DNA from: Tenacibaculum pacificus | GTDB lineage: Bacteria > Bacteroidota > Bacteroidia > Flavobacteriales > Flavobacteriaceae | Assembly: GCF_027941775.1 (NCBI RefSeq) | Contig: NZ_CP115917.1 | Coordinates: 1,501,001-1,565,000 of the forward strand | DNA: 64,000 nucleotides | Direction: 5' to 3' | Shown here: one piece after another, positions 1 to 9,901 of the stretch | How positions within the stretch are numbered: position 1 is the first letter of the stretch | Layout of the letters: the number at the start of each line of letters is the position of its first letter | The notes under the pieces: model-generated | Told to the model about the DNA's origin: nothing | Databases searched by the model: none | The model's input: the letters and a program-made list of their open reading frames with translations, nothing else | Position numbers and translations under genes: made by a program

Positions 1-1164
1 AATTGGTTCGAATGACTTAATAGCTAATAAACTCATTGTTTTTGAAGGCTGTATTACAGCACATCCATCAACAGCAGACTCTATAATATCTATAACGTAA
101 TCACCTGATTGATTTACATTTAATGTAGTTTCATTAATACCAAAGAGTTTATTCCCATCCTTGTACCATTGAACAGTGTAAGTAGTAGAACCTGTCACAG
201 TAACAGATAAATCGACAGCTTCACCAGGTAGCAAAGGATAGAACAAAGGTGTTTCATCTGTTATAGTAAGAGTTGGTGTACTTTCTTGTGTTAATTCCAC
301 CTCGTTTGAGTTTGTTAAACAAGTACCTGTATCAATTTCTAAATAATAGCTTCCTAATTGCCCTGTTGATGGGGTTGTGTATGTTGATGTATTTGAAGAG
401 TGTACTAACACAGTATTAAGATACCAATTATAAGTATAAGAAGTGTTAACAACATTAGCTTCAAAAGTATGTAATTCTTCTCCACATATTTGAATGACAG
501 AAGCTCCTTTTATTTGCTTATCTTCTTCGCTTAAAATATTAACATCTACTGTTGTTGAATTCACAAAACTACACCCACTATAATCAATTTTAACTTGATA
601 GGTACCTCCTTTCGACACGCTTAAAACAGGATCTATTGTTGTTGTAAATAGGACACCATTTCTATACCATTCATACTCTCCTTTTTCAGTTGTATTTAAG
701 GTTAAATCGGCAGAATCTCCATCACATAAAAAAACGTGTTTAAAATCATTAAGAACTAAAAACCCAGTAAACATTTTATATGCTTTAAAAGGTTCAGAAT
801 CTAGACTAGTTTTTACAGGAGAACTAGCTACTAATCTTATTTTATAATTTGACCCAAAAGTATCATCCGGCAATATAAAAGTGCTATCAAAATTTAATAA
901 AGAATTAGCAGTTGTTATTGTACCTAAATTAATTGGTGCATCCCAAATACCATTACCATCAGATAATTCTATTGTAAATTCATTATCCGAAGGAAATACT
1001 CCTGTTGTAGCAAAAGAAACTTTAAAAGATTTAGTTGGACTATCACCACAAGCAATAGGCACTTCTAACACGGGCTGTAATATCTCTTGAGACAACACTA
1101 TAGTTGTCACAAAAAACAAGAACATCCCTAAAAGTATTTTTATGCTTTTATTTATTGTTTTCAT
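1..1164 (-). CDS. Secreted protein with Ig-like/PKD-type repeats (3' end outside window)
   Basis: An uninterrupted minus-strand reading frame of 388 codons starts at the ATG at 1164 and runs off the left edge, so the C-terminus is missing. The first ~26 residues form a typical signal peptide (MKTINKSIKILL, hydrophobic core, then SQE). The rest is beta-rich, with repeated modules of roughly 85-90 residues carrying an xYxWYxNG/xVQWYKDG motif and paired cysteines. This resembles the Ig-like domains of Bacteroidota surface proteins and gliding-motility C-terminal-domain proteins. I infer an exported adhesin-like or T9SS-secreted protein; the missing C-terminus would show whether a sorting domain is present. 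It is divergent from cmk. Confidence 0.75.
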   Translation of the reverse strand, partial: MKTINKSIKILLGMFLFFVTTIVLSQEILQPVLEVPIACGDSPTKSFKVSFATTGVFPSDNEFTIELSDGNGIWDAPINLGTITTANSLLNFDSTFILPDDTFGSNYKIRLVASSPVKTSLDSEPFKAYKMFTGFLVLNDFKHVFLCDGDSADLTLNTTEKGEYEWYRNGVLFTTTIDPVLSVSKGGTYQVKIDYSGCSFVNSTTVDVNILSEEDKQIKGASVIQICGEELHTFEANVVNTSYTYNWYLNTVLVHSSNTSTYTTPSTGQLGSYYLEIDTGTCLTNSNEVELTQESTPTLTITDETPLFYPLLPGEAVDLSVTVTGSTTYTVQWYKDGNKLFGINETTLNVNQSGDYVIDIIESAVDGCAVIQPSKTMSLLAIKSFEPI

Positions 1165-1409
1165 TTTAAAATCCCGTACCTAAAGAAGAACAAATATATA
1201 CTATTTATATAACAAACATAGCAATATACTAAATCAATATTTAACATACAAATAACATTGATAAAAATAAATAATATCATAGGCATGAACTAATTAAGAA
1301 CATTAATACTACTTAATTCTTTAAATAAAAATAGCTATATTATTGTAGTGAACCATTAAGAAAATATCAAAATCTATTGTATATTCGTAGAACTAATTAT
1401 TACTACTTT

Positions 1410-2099
1410 ATGAAACAGAAAATCACAATAGCCATTGATGGCTTTTCATCTACAGGAAAAAGTACTATTGCAAAACAATTAGCAAAAAAACTAACATATA
1501 TTTATGTTGATACTGGCGCAATGTATAGAGCTGTAACTCTATATGCTATACAACAAAATCATATTTCAGATACTCATTTTAATACTGAAAATTTAATTAC
1601 AGATTTACCAAAAATATCACTTGCTTTTATTTTTAATGAAAAATCTGATTGCACCGAAATACATTTAAACAACATAAATGTTGAATCTGAAATTAGAACT
1701 ATTGAAGTTTCTAGATTAGTAAGTAAAATTGCAACTATTTCAGAGGTTCGTAAAAAATTAGTAAGCGAACAAAAAGAAATGGGAAAAAATAAAGGTATTG
1801 TTATGGATGGTAGAGATATTGGTTCGGTTGTTTTTCCTGATGCTGAGCTAAAATTATTTATGACTGCAGCAGCAGATAAACGTGCTACTCGTCGTTACAA
1901 GGAATTATTAGACCGTGGTGATAATGTTACTTTTGAGGAAATACTTCAAAATGTAGAAGAAAGAGATCATATTGATGCTACACGAAAAGATTCTCCATTA
2001 ATTATGACTGAAGACGCCATAGAATTTGATAACTCTAATATGGGATTAGATGATCAATTTGATCGTATTATGACATTAGTTAAAATGAGATTAAACTAA
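1410..2099 (+). CDS. cmk: (d)CMP kinase
   Basis: Cytidylate kinase phosphorylates CMP/dCMP to the diphosphates in cytosolic pyrimidine salvage. The product is 229 aa, the usual family length. The P-loop GFSSTGKST lies at residues ~11-19, the YVDTGAMYRA motif follows, and MDGRDIGSVVFPDA is the conserved substrate/lid segment near residue 130. I start at the ATG at 1410 (MKQKITIAIDG) because this places the P-loop at its normal distance from the N-terminus. An upstream in-frame ATG at 1377 would add 11 non-conserved residues. It is a single gene followed by a strong terminator and convergent with rluD. Confidence 0.95.
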   Translation: MKQKITIAIDGFSSTGKSTIAKQLAKKLTYIYVDTGAMYRAVTLYAIQQNHISDTHFNTENLITDLPKISLAFIFNEKSDCTEIHLNNINVESEIRTIEVSRLVSKIATISEVRKKLVSEQKEMGKNKGIVMDGRDIGSVVFPDAELKLFMTAAADKRATRRYKELLDRGDNVTFEEILQNVEERDHIDATRKDSPLIMTEDAIEFDNSNMGLDDQFDRIMTLVKMRLN

Positions 2100-2116
2100 G
2101 TAATATAACTTTAAAT

Positions 2117-2151
2117 AAAAAAAACCAGCTTTTATAAAAGCTGGTTTTTTT
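2117..2151. terminator. Bidirectional intrinsic terminator between cmk and rluD
   Basis: An AAAACCAGCTTTT arm pairs with AAAAGCTGGTTTT around a short TA centre. It is flanked by an A-run on one side and a T-run on the other, so it can terminate transcription of both convergent genes. Confidence 0.85.
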
Positions 2152-2187
2152 CTATACTATACTTTTCAAGCGTTAGTACCTAAAAAA

Positions 2188-3243
2188 TTATTCTTCATCC
2201 TCTTCCTCTAAATCTACTAACTTAGAGTTTTCTGAATAAGTACGCCATTTTACTAAACACGCTTCGATATCCGAAGGTATTTCTGTATTAAACTGCATAA
2301 ATTCATTTGTTATAGGATGTGTAAAACCTAATGTTTTAGCATGTAACGCTTGTCTTGGTAAGGTTTTAAAACAGTTTTTCACAAATTGTTTATACTTTGT
2401 AAAAGTTGTTCCTTTTAAAATATCATCACCTCCATAACGCTCATCATTAAATAATGTATGACCAATATGTTTAAAGTGTGCTCTAATTTGATGAGTTCTT
2501 CCTGTTTCTAATTTACATTGTACTAATGTAACATAGGTTAAACGCTCTAAAACTTTATAATGTGTTACGGCGTGTTTTCCCTGATCACCTTCTGGAAAAA
2601 CATCCATCTGTAAACGATTTTTAAAACTACGTCCGATATTTCCTTCAATAGTTCCTGTATCTTCTTTTACATCACCCCAAACGATGGCATAATATAAACG
2701 TTCGGTAGTTCTATCAAAAAACTGTTTTGATAAATGAGTCATTGCAAATTCATTTTTTGCAACAACTAATAAACCACTAGTATCTTTATCAATACGATGC
2801 ACTAAACCAGGGCGCTCGTTTGAGTTTGTTGGTAAGTTTTCAACATGATGAATTAATCCATTTACTAAAGTTCCTGAATAATTCCCATGACCAGGATGCA
2901 CAACCATTCCTGCAGCTTTATTAACTACAATTACGTCATCATCTTCATAAACAATATCAATTGGTAAATCTTCTGCAACTAATAAATTCTCCGCTGGAGG
3001 ATACGCTAAAACAACACGAACAACATCTCTTGGTTTAACTTTATGATTCGGTTTTACAGCCAAATCATTTACCAAAACGTTTCCTGCTTTTGCTGCTTGT
3101 TGAATTTTACTTCTTGTTGAGTTTTCAATGAAATTCATTAAAAATCTATCAACTCTTAATGGTTCTTGACCTTCTGTTGCTACAAACCTATGATGTTCGT
3201 GCAATTCGTTATTTTCTATTTCTAAATTCGTGTCTTCCTGCAT
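2188..3243 (-). CDS. rluD: Ribosomal large subunit pseudouridine synthase RluD family
   Basis: The product converts uridines of 23S rRNA helix 69 to pseudouridine if it is a true RluD orthologue. At 351 aa it matches the family. An S4 RNA-binding domain occupies roughly residues 25-95 (VDRFLMNFIENSTRSKIQQA). The catalytic motif HRIDKDTSGLLV contains the nucleophilic Asp near residue 153. TGRTHQIRAH and an acidic C-terminal tail follow. It lies 16 bp downstream of the PASTA gene and is probably co-transcribed with it. The specificity assignment (RluD rather than RluC/RluA) rests on the S4 domain and length and is not certain. Confidence 0.9.
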   Translation of the reverse strand: MQEDTNLEIENNELHEHHRFVATEGQEPLRVDRFLMNFIENSTRSKIQQAAKAGNVLVNDLAVKPNHKVKPRDVVRVVLAYPPAENLLVAEDLPIDIVYEDDDVIVVNKAAGMVVHPGHGNYSGTLVNGLIHHVENLPTNSNERPGLVHRIDKDTSGLLVVAKNEFAMTHLSKQFFDRTTERLYYAIVWGDVKEDTGTIEGNIGRSFKNRLQMDVFPEGDQGKHAVTHYKVLERLTYVTLVQCKLETGRTHQIRAHFKHIGHTLFNDERYGGDDILKGTTFTKYKQFVKNCFKTLPRQALHAKTLGFTHPITNEFMQFNTEIPSDIEACLVKWRTYSENSKLVDLEEEDEE

Positions 3244-3259
3244 TAATCAATTATATAAA

Positions 3260-3841
3260 TTAGTTACCATTACCATCACCTAAAATCAGGCTAATAGTTG
3301 TTTTTTTTGGCAATTTTGTTCCTGGTGTAATTTTCTCACCGTTATATTTTAACCCTCTAACAACATCTTTTCCAATATCATTTACCAGTGTTATTTCTTT
3401 ACTTACAATAAACCCTTGCGACTTTAAGTGTGTAGTTGCTTGTCTTTTAGTACGACCATTTAAATTTGGCACTTCAATATCTCTATATCTAGACGGATTT
3501 AAAGTCAAATAAATTTTACGTTTTTCTTTTACAAAATCGTTTACTGCCGGATTTTGCTCTATAACTGACCTCTTCGGATACTCAGGATTATAACTAGCGC
3601 TATCAATAATGATAAAATCCAAATTAAGTTCGTCTAATTTTTTTTCAACTTCAGCTAATGACATTTTATGCAAATTCGGTACTTGTATTTTTTGATCATG
3701 ATTGGTTGTAACACCTAACCACCACTGCAATACAAAAACGATAACAAACAACGAAACTATCGCTATTCCTATTTGTATAAAAAATGTTTTACTTTTTATA
3801 AATTGAAATAAATTTTTTAGTTTATCAGAAAAATTACTCAT
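3260..3841 (-). CDS. Membrane-anchored PASTA domain protein
   Basis: This 193-aa protein has a short basic N-terminus, one transmembrane segment at about residues 22-42, then two PASTA modules (about 50-115 and 118-190; KIQVPNLHKMSLAEVEKKL and IEVPNLNGRTKRQATTHL). PASTA domains bind peptidoglycan fragments and occur in cell-wall kinases and PBPs. Here there is no kinase or transpeptidase domain. It sits between rluD and the divergent ddl gene, and Bacteroidota commonly keep this PASTA-rluD-ddl neighbourhood. A role in envelope sensing or scaffolding is inference. Confidence 0.85.
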   Translation of the reverse strand: MSNFSDKLKNLFQFIKSKTFFIQIGIAIVSLFVIVFVLQWWLGVTTNHDQKIQVPNLHKMSLAEVEKKLDELNLDFIIIDSASYNPEYPKRSVIEQNPAVNDFVKEKRKIYLTLNPSRYRDIEVPNLNGRTKRQATTHLKSQGFIVSKEITLVNDIGKDVVRGLKYNGEKITPGTKLPKKTTISLILGDGNGN

Positions 3842-3924
3842 ATTATTTTTTTATTCGATAGTGCAAATTTACAGTAAAAATATTAGTATTTTTAATTCAT
3901 CAACTCTTAAACGAGTTTTTTTGC

Positions 3925-3932
3925 TAAGTTTG
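3925..3932 (+). promoter_or_regulatory. Bacteroidota -7 promoter element for ddl-coaD
   Basis: TAAGTTTG matches the TAnnTTTG -7 consensus of the Bacteroidota primary sigma factor exactly. Transcription would begin near 3938, downstream of the first ATG of the long reading frame (3861) and upstream of the GTG at 3984. It therefore supports the GTG start for ddl. I see no convincing -33 TTTG. Confidence 0.55.
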
Positions 3933-3983
3933 TATAAACTTAGACAAAAAAATTACAATATAAAACAACTCAAAAGCAGTAAA

Positions 3984-4961
3984 GTGAAAAAAAATATAGC
4001 TATTATTATGGGTGGATATTCTTCTGAAGTAGCAATATCCTTAAAAAGCGGAACAGTAGTTTACACGCATCTTGACAAAGAAAAATATACTCCATATAAA
4101 ATTCATATCTTAAAAAATAAATGGGTTTTAGTTGATGAAAAAAATGAAGAACACCTTATAAATAAACATGATTTTTCTGCGGATGTAAATGGAAAAAAAA
4201 TAATGTTCGATTGTATTTTTAATGCAATTCATGGCGCACCAGGTGAAAACGGAACTATTTTAGCTTATTTCGATTTAATAGGATTAAAACATACCTCAGC
4301 TCCTTTTTATCAAATGGCATTAACATTTAATAAACGTGATACTTTAAGTGTTGTAAAACAATATGGAATTGCTGCGGCAACTTCAGTATATTTAAACAAA
4401 GGCGATACTACTAATGTTGATAAAATTATTGACAAAGTTGGCTTACCATGTTTTGTAAAGCCAAATAATGCGGGTTCTAGCTTCGGAATTTCAAAAGTAC
4501 ACACTAAAGAAGCATTAATTCCTGCTTTAGATGTTGCATATAAAGAGGATTCTGAAATATTAATTGAAAGTTTTTTAGATGGAACAGAAGTTTCTGTTGG
4601 AGTAATTCAATATAAAGGAGAAATAAAAGTTTTACCAATTACAGAAATTGTTTCAGAAAATGATTTTTTTGATTATGAAGCTAAATACGAAGGAAAATCA
4701 CAAGAAATTACACCTGCTCGTCTTTCTGAATCACAAGAAAAAAAGGTTACAGAAATAGCTAAACGAATATATCAAATTTTAAATATGCGTGGTTTTTCTC
4801 GTTCAGAATATATTTTTGTAAACGACGAGCCTCATTTTTTAGAAATGAACACCGTTCCAGGATTAACTGAAGAAAGTATTTTACCACAACAAGCAAGTTG
4901 TGCAGGTATTAGTTTATCTAAATTATTTGGAAACGCCATTGAAACAGCATTAAATAATTAA
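3984..4961 (+). CDS. ddl: D-alanine--D-alanine ligase
   Basis: ATP-grasp ligase that makes the D-Ala-D-Ala dipeptide for peptidoglycan. With a GTG start at 3984 the protein is 325 aa and begins VKKNIAIIMGGYSSEVAIS, the conserved family N-terminus. The frame is open back to 3861, but those 41 residues are not family-like and a -7 promoter element lies inside them. Motifs include FNAIHGAPGENG (the HGxxGEDG substrate loop), CFVKPNNAGSSFGISK (ATP-grasp) and FLEMNTVPGLTEES near the C-terminus (metal-binding Glu/Asn). It is followed 4 bp later by coaD, so the two are probably one operon. Confidence 0.93.
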   Translation: MKKNIAIIMGGYSSEVAISLKSGTVVYTHLDKEKYTPYKIHILKNKWVLVDEKNEEHLINKHDFSADVNGKKIMFDCIFNAIHGAPGENGTILAYFDLIGLKHTSAPFYQMALTFNKRDTLSVVKQYGIAAATSVYLNKGDTTNVDKIIDKVGLPCFVKPNNAGSSFGISKVHTKEALIPALDVAYKEDSEILIESFLDGTEVSVGVIQYKGEIKVLPITEIVSENDFFDYEAKYEGKSQEITPARLSESQEKKVTEIAKRIYQILNMRGFSRSEYIFVNDEPHFLEMNTVPGLTEESILPQQASCAGISLSKLFGNAIETALNN

Positions 4962-4965
4962 TATT

Positions 4966-5418
4966 ATGAAAAAAGCAATTTTCCCAGGATCTTTTGATCC
5001 TATCACCTTAGGGCATGTAGATATTATTGATCGTGGCGTTACTTTATTTGATGAATTAGTTATCGCAATTGGTGTTAATGCTGATAAAAAATATATGTTT
5101 TCATTAGAAGAACGTAAGCGTTTTATTGAAGAAACGTTTAAACATCAACCTAAAATAAAAGTCGTTATATATAGTGGATTAACTGTGAAATTTTGTCAAG
5201 AAGAAAATGCTGAATTTATTTTAAGAGGTTTACGAAATCCAGCCGATTTTGAATTTGAAAAAGCTATTGCACATACCAATAGAAAACTTTCAGAAATAGA
5301 AACTGTATTTTTACTAACATCCTCTGGAAAAAGTTATATTTCATCATCTATTGTTCGTGATGTAATTCGAAATGATGGTGATTATACAGGTTTAGTTCCT
5401 GATGCAGTAAGAGTTTAA
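4966..5418 (+). CDS. coaD: Pantetheine-phosphate adenylyltransferase
   Basis: CoaD transfers AMP to 4'-phosphopantetheine, the penultimate step of coenzyme A synthesis. The product is 150 aa. The nucleotidyltransferase motif PGSFDPITLGHVDII is at residues 7-21 (TxGH His at 17), ILRGLRNPADFEFE is near the middle, and the ISSSIVRDV (ISSTxVR-type) signature is near residue 126. All catalytic motifs are intact. It follows ddl by 4 bp. Confidence 0.95.
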   Translation: MKKAIFPGSFDPITLGHVDIIDRGVTLFDELVIAIGVNADKKYMFSLEERKRFIEETFKHQPKIKVVIYSGLTVKFCQEENAEFILRGLRNPADFEFEKAIAHTNRKLSEIETVFLLTSSGKSYISSSIVRDVIRNDGDYTGLVPDAVRV

Positions 5419-5497
5419 TATTCAGAGAAAGCATCAGTAAAAATTATAGGAATTATTTGATTTTTTAATTAAACTCAAATTATTTATGTAAAACAAT

Positions 5498-5598
5498 AGC
5501 CTGTTTAAATTTTATCCACTAAAACTGTCAGTTCGAGTGATTTTTTTCCTTCAAAAAAATTATATCGAGAACTTTTTTAAATGAAATTTAAACAGGCT
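5498..5598. repeat. REP-like intergenic palindromic element
   Basis: Perfect 15-bp inverted arms AGCCTGTTTAAATTT (5498-5512) and AAATTTAAACAGGCT (5584-5598) bound a 71-nt interior. The interior itself folds imperfectly: GTTCGAGTGATTTTTTT, a short CCTTC loop, then an A-rich arm ending TCGAGAAC. The GTTCGAG...TCGAGAAC core resembles short repeats I know from many Flavobacteriaceae intergenic regions. No coding potential is present. It could act as a terminator for coaD or be a non-autonomous mobile or REP element. Only one copy was noticed in this window. Confidence 0.6.
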
Positions 5599-5675
5599 CT
5601 AAATACTAAAAAATAAATATTTTAAGATTTTATTAATATTTCGTTTGCTAAAATTTTAGTAAATTTGTAATCTGT

Positions 5676-6089
5676 ATGAAAAAAGTATCTCATAAAATAA
5701 TGTCTGTATTAATGGCTTTAGTAGTGTTGTTCGCTACTATGTCGTTTACTATTGATATGCACTTTTGTGGCGATACTTTAATAGATACAGCAGTATTTCA
5801 CAAAGTAAAATCATGTGGAATGAAAATGCAAAAACCAGCAACTAAAGGATGTACTATAACAAAGAAAAATTGTTGTAACGATACACAGATTGCTGTTGAT
5901 GCACAAAATGAATTACAAATTACAGTTGATTCAATTTCTTTTGAACAACAAGTATTTATATCATCATTTGTTTACAGTTATAGTCTTCTTTTTAAAACTG
6001 TAAATAATAACGTACCTTTTTATAAGGCATATAAACCGCTACTCGTCATAAAGCAACTCTACAAGATTGACGAAACTTATTTAATTTAA
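5676..6089 (+). CDS. HYC_CC_PP family protein (metal-efflux associated)
   Basis: A 137-aa protein with an N-terminal signal/TM segment, the MHFCGDTLID motif (HxCG) near residue 29, a KKNCCND cysteine pair near residue 66 and a YKPLL segment near the C-terminus. These motifs define the HYC_CC_PP family, which typically precedes CusA/CzcA efflux genes in Flavobacteriia, as here. The conserved His/Cys residues suggest periplasmic metal binding; the function is not established. A TAAATTTG -7-like element at 5660-5667 is so close to the ATG that the mRNA could be nearly leaderless. Confidence 0.8.
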   Translation: MKKVSHKIMSVLMALVVLFATMSFTIDMHFCGDTLIDTAVFHKVKSCGMKMQKPATKGCTITKKNCCNDTQIAVDAQNELQITVDSISFEQQVFISSFVYSYSLLFKTVNNNVPFYKAYKPLLVIKQLYKIDETYLI

Positions 6090-6196
6090 TTTTTAAACAA
6101 TAGACTGTTTATCCTATGGATTTTTTCCATCAGGATATTTTCTTGTATTCGGTATTCTCGTAATACCAATGTCTAACTGTTTAAAAAAATAAAACA

Positions 6197-9100
6197 ATGC
6201 TAAATAAAAGCATCAAATTTCTAATAGAAAATAAACTCGTAGCCGTTTTAATACTCTTAATTTTTATTGGCTGGGGAATCGTACACGCCCCTTTTAATTG
6301 GAATACTGGCTTTTTACCAAGCAACCCTGTTGCCGTAGATGCAATTCCTGATATTGGCGAAAATCAACAAATTATATTTACAAAATGGGATGGTCGTTCA
6401 CCTCAAGATATTGAAGACCAAATTACGTATCCTTTAACAACATCTTTACTTGGTATTTCTGGAGTAAAAACAATTCGTAGTTCTTCTATGTTTGGTTTTT
6501 CTAGTATTTATATCATTTTTGAAGAAGATGTAGATTTTTACTGGAGCAGAAGTCGAATACTCGAAAAGTTAAATTCGTTACCTAATAATTTACTTCCTAA
6601 TGAGGTAAATCCATCTTTAGGTCCTGATGCAACAGGACTCGGGCAAATATTCTGGTACACTATTGAAGGAAGGAATCAACAAAGTGATGTGACTGGTGGC
6701 TGGGATTTACACGAAATAAGAAGTGTGCAAGATTACTATGTAAAATATGCGCTTTCATCGGCTAGCGGAGTATCAGAAGTAGCTTCAATTGGTGGGTATG
6801 TTCAGGAATATCAAATAGATGTAAACCCTGAATTAATGCGTCAATATAAAATTGGATTAAACGAAGTTGTTAAAGCAGTAAAACAAAGTAATAAAGATAT
6901 TGGTGCGCAAACTCTAGAGATTAACAAAGTTGAATATTTAGTACGTGGTTTAGGTTATATAAAATCTATTTCAGATATCGAAAATGCAGTCGTTACTTCG
7001 GAAGATTTTACGGCTATCAAAATAAAAGACATCGCAAAAGTAACACTTGCACCAAAAGCAAGACGTGGTATTTTAGATAAAGAAGGTGCTGAAGTTGTTG
7101 GTGGCGTAGTCGTTGCAAGGTATGGAGCAAATCCATTGGAAGTTATCAATAATGTAAAATCAAAAATAAAAGAATTAAGTGCAGGTTTGCCTTCAAAGGT
7201 TTTAAAAGATGGAACAACTTCTCAACTTACTATTGTTCCTTTTTATGATAGATCAGAACTTATTACAGAAACATTAGGTACACTAAACGAAGCTCTTACG
7301 CTTGAAATATTGATTACTATTTTGGTCATCATTATTATGACTTTTAATCTTCGAGCTTCTATTCTTATTTCAAGTTTACTTCCTGTTGCTGTTTTAATGG
7401 TTTTTATCGCCATGAAAATTTTTAATGTTGATGCCAATATTGTGGCACTTTCAGGAATTGCAATTGCCATCGGAACAATGGTAGATGTTGGTGTAATTCT
7501 TTCAGAAAACATCATTCGGCATTTAGACGAAAACAATGATAAATCTCCTATAAATGAAGTAGTTTATACCGCTACAACTGAAGTTTCAGGAGCTATTATA
7601 ATAGCAGTTTTAACAACAATTATAAGTTTTATTCCTGTATTTACTATGATTGGAGCTGAAGGAAAACTATTCAGACCTTTAGCATTTACTAAAACCTTTG
7701 CTTTAACAGCTCTATTATTGTTGCCTTATTTTTGATTCCTCCTTTTGCTGCATTTTTATTCAAAAAAAGAAGCATCAAAAAAGTATCAGGAATTGTTATC
7801 AGTAGCCTTTTAATTTTGATTGGAATAACAGCCGTAATTTATGGCTATTGGATTGCTATTATTTTGATTGCTTTTGGAATATCTGCTATTTTAAAATCGA
7901 AACAAAAAATTAATAAGAAACAGGTAAATTATATTAATATCGGTATTTCTGCGCTGGCAATTGTGTTTCTTTTAGCAGAATATTGGCGACCATTAGGTGT
8001 TGATAAAAATATCTTTTGGAATTTAATTTTTGTAGCTATCATTTGTTTCGGACTTTTAGGTGTTTTCACCTTATTCAGAACATATTATACTCGTATTTTA
8101 AATTGGGCTTTAAACAATAAAATACTGTTTCTTTCTATCCCTACGACTATTGTAATTTGTGGTTTTTTTATCCTAAAAAATACTGGAAAAGAATTTATGC
8201 CTTCCTTAAATGAAGGTTCTTTTTTACTGATGCCAACATCGATGCCACATGCAGGTCTTGAAGAAAATAAACGCACTTTACAGTTGTTAGATATGGCTGT
8301 AGCCAGTATTTCTGAAATTAAAACTGTAGTTGGTAAAGCAGGTCGTGTAGGCTCATCTTTAGATCCTGCTCCGCTTTCTATGTATGAAAATTTAATTCAG
8401 TATAAACCAGAATACATGCTGAATAAAAATGGAAAACGACAACGTTATAAAACAACTAATAATGGATTATTTGTTTTAAAATCAGGAGCAACTATTGAAA
8501 ATCCAAATAATACAGAAAATAATATTTCAATGCCTGAAATTACAGTCAAAAATCTTATTGAAGATGATAATGGTGATTTTTACAGAAATTGGCGTCCAAA
8601 GATAAAATCAGCAAATGGTATTTGGGACGAAATTGTACGAGTAACAAAATTACCTGGCGTTACTTCTGCTCCTAAATTACAACCTATTGAAACACGTTTG
8701 GTGATGTTACAAACAGGAATGCGTGCACCAATGGGAATAAAAGTAAAAGGACAAAATTTAAAACAAATTGAAGATTTTGGTGTACAATTAGAATCGGTTT
8801 TAAAACAAGTAGAAGGTGTTAAAACCGAAGCTGTATTTGCTGATAGAATTGTTGGAAAACCTTATTTACTTATCGACATTAATAGAGAAAAAATTGCACG
8901 TTACGGAATAACAATTCAAGATGTTCAAGATGTATTAAAAGTTGCTGTTGGTGGTATGGAAATAACACAAACAGTAGAAGGTCGTGAGCGATATGGCGTG
9001 CGTGTTCGCTATCCTAGAGAATTAAGGTCTACTCCTACCGATTTAAAAAACATTTATATTCCTGTTGCAAAAGGTAGCGCAATTCCTTTGAGCGAATTAG

Positions 9101-9900
9101 CAACTATTAAATACGAACAAGGTGCTCAGGTTATTAAAAGTGAAGATACTTTTTTAATCGGTTATGTACTTTTTGATAAACTAAATGAATATGCTGAAGT
9201 TAGTGTTGTTGAAAATGCTCAAACTTTAATTCAATCAAAAATAGATTCAGGTGAATTAATCGTTCCTAAAGGAATTAATTATCAATTTACGGGTACTTAT
9301 GAAAATCAAATAAGAGCAGAAAAAACATTATCCGTAGTAGTTCCTTTGGCATTAGGTATCATTTTTTTGATTCTATATTTTCAATTTCGATCAGTAGCAA
9401 CATCATTAATGGTTTTTTCAGGAATTGTTGTCGCATTTGCTGGAGGTTTTATTATGATTTGGTTATATGGACAAGATTGGTTTTTGAATATTAATTTCTT
9501 TGGAGAAAATCTACGAGCATTATTTCAGATGCATCCTACCAATTTGAGTGTTGCTGTGTGGGTTGGTTTTATCGCTTTATTCGGTATTGCTACGGATGAT
9601 GGCGTTGTTATGGCAACCTATTTAACACAAATATTTGATAAAAATAAACCTATCAATAAAAAAGAAATTAGAGCTTCGATTATAGAGGCTGGTGAAAAAC
9701 GTATCCGCCCGTGTTTAATGACAACTGCTACAACTATTTTAGCATTATTACCAGTATTAACAGCTACTGGAAGAGGAAGTGACATTATGATTCCGATGGC
9801 AATACCTAGTTTTGGTGGAATGTTAGTTGCTTTAATCACCTTGTTTGTAGTACCTGTTTTATTTAGTTGGAAGCAAGAATTAAAACTTAAAAAGAAATAA
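6197..9900 (+). pseudogene. cusA: CusA/CzcA family heavy-metal RND efflux pump, frameshifted
   Basis: Inner-membrane proton-driven RND pump of a heavy-metal tripartite exporter. The N-terminal part (6197-7735) has TM1, the porter domain and TM2-TM6 and ends out of frame at PYF. The remainder (to 9900) resumes with IPPFAAFLF and carries the second porter domain and TM7-TM12. Joining the frames near 7712 restores the family sequence (..FALTA-S-IIVALFLIPPFAAFLF). One base is missing, probably a T in GCTCTATT. Both halves are otherwise intact at about 1,234 aa, so this is a recent mutation or a sequencing error. It is part of an operon with TolC, HMBD and CusB genes. Cu/Ag versus Zn/Co/Cd specificity cannot be decided. 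Confidence 0.9.
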
Positions 9901-9901
9901 T

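Noticed and set aside
7732..9900. A second, independent RND gene starting at TTG 7732
   Set aside because: It begins mid-transmembrane-segment and completes the cusA pump started at 6197; a single missing base explains both parts.
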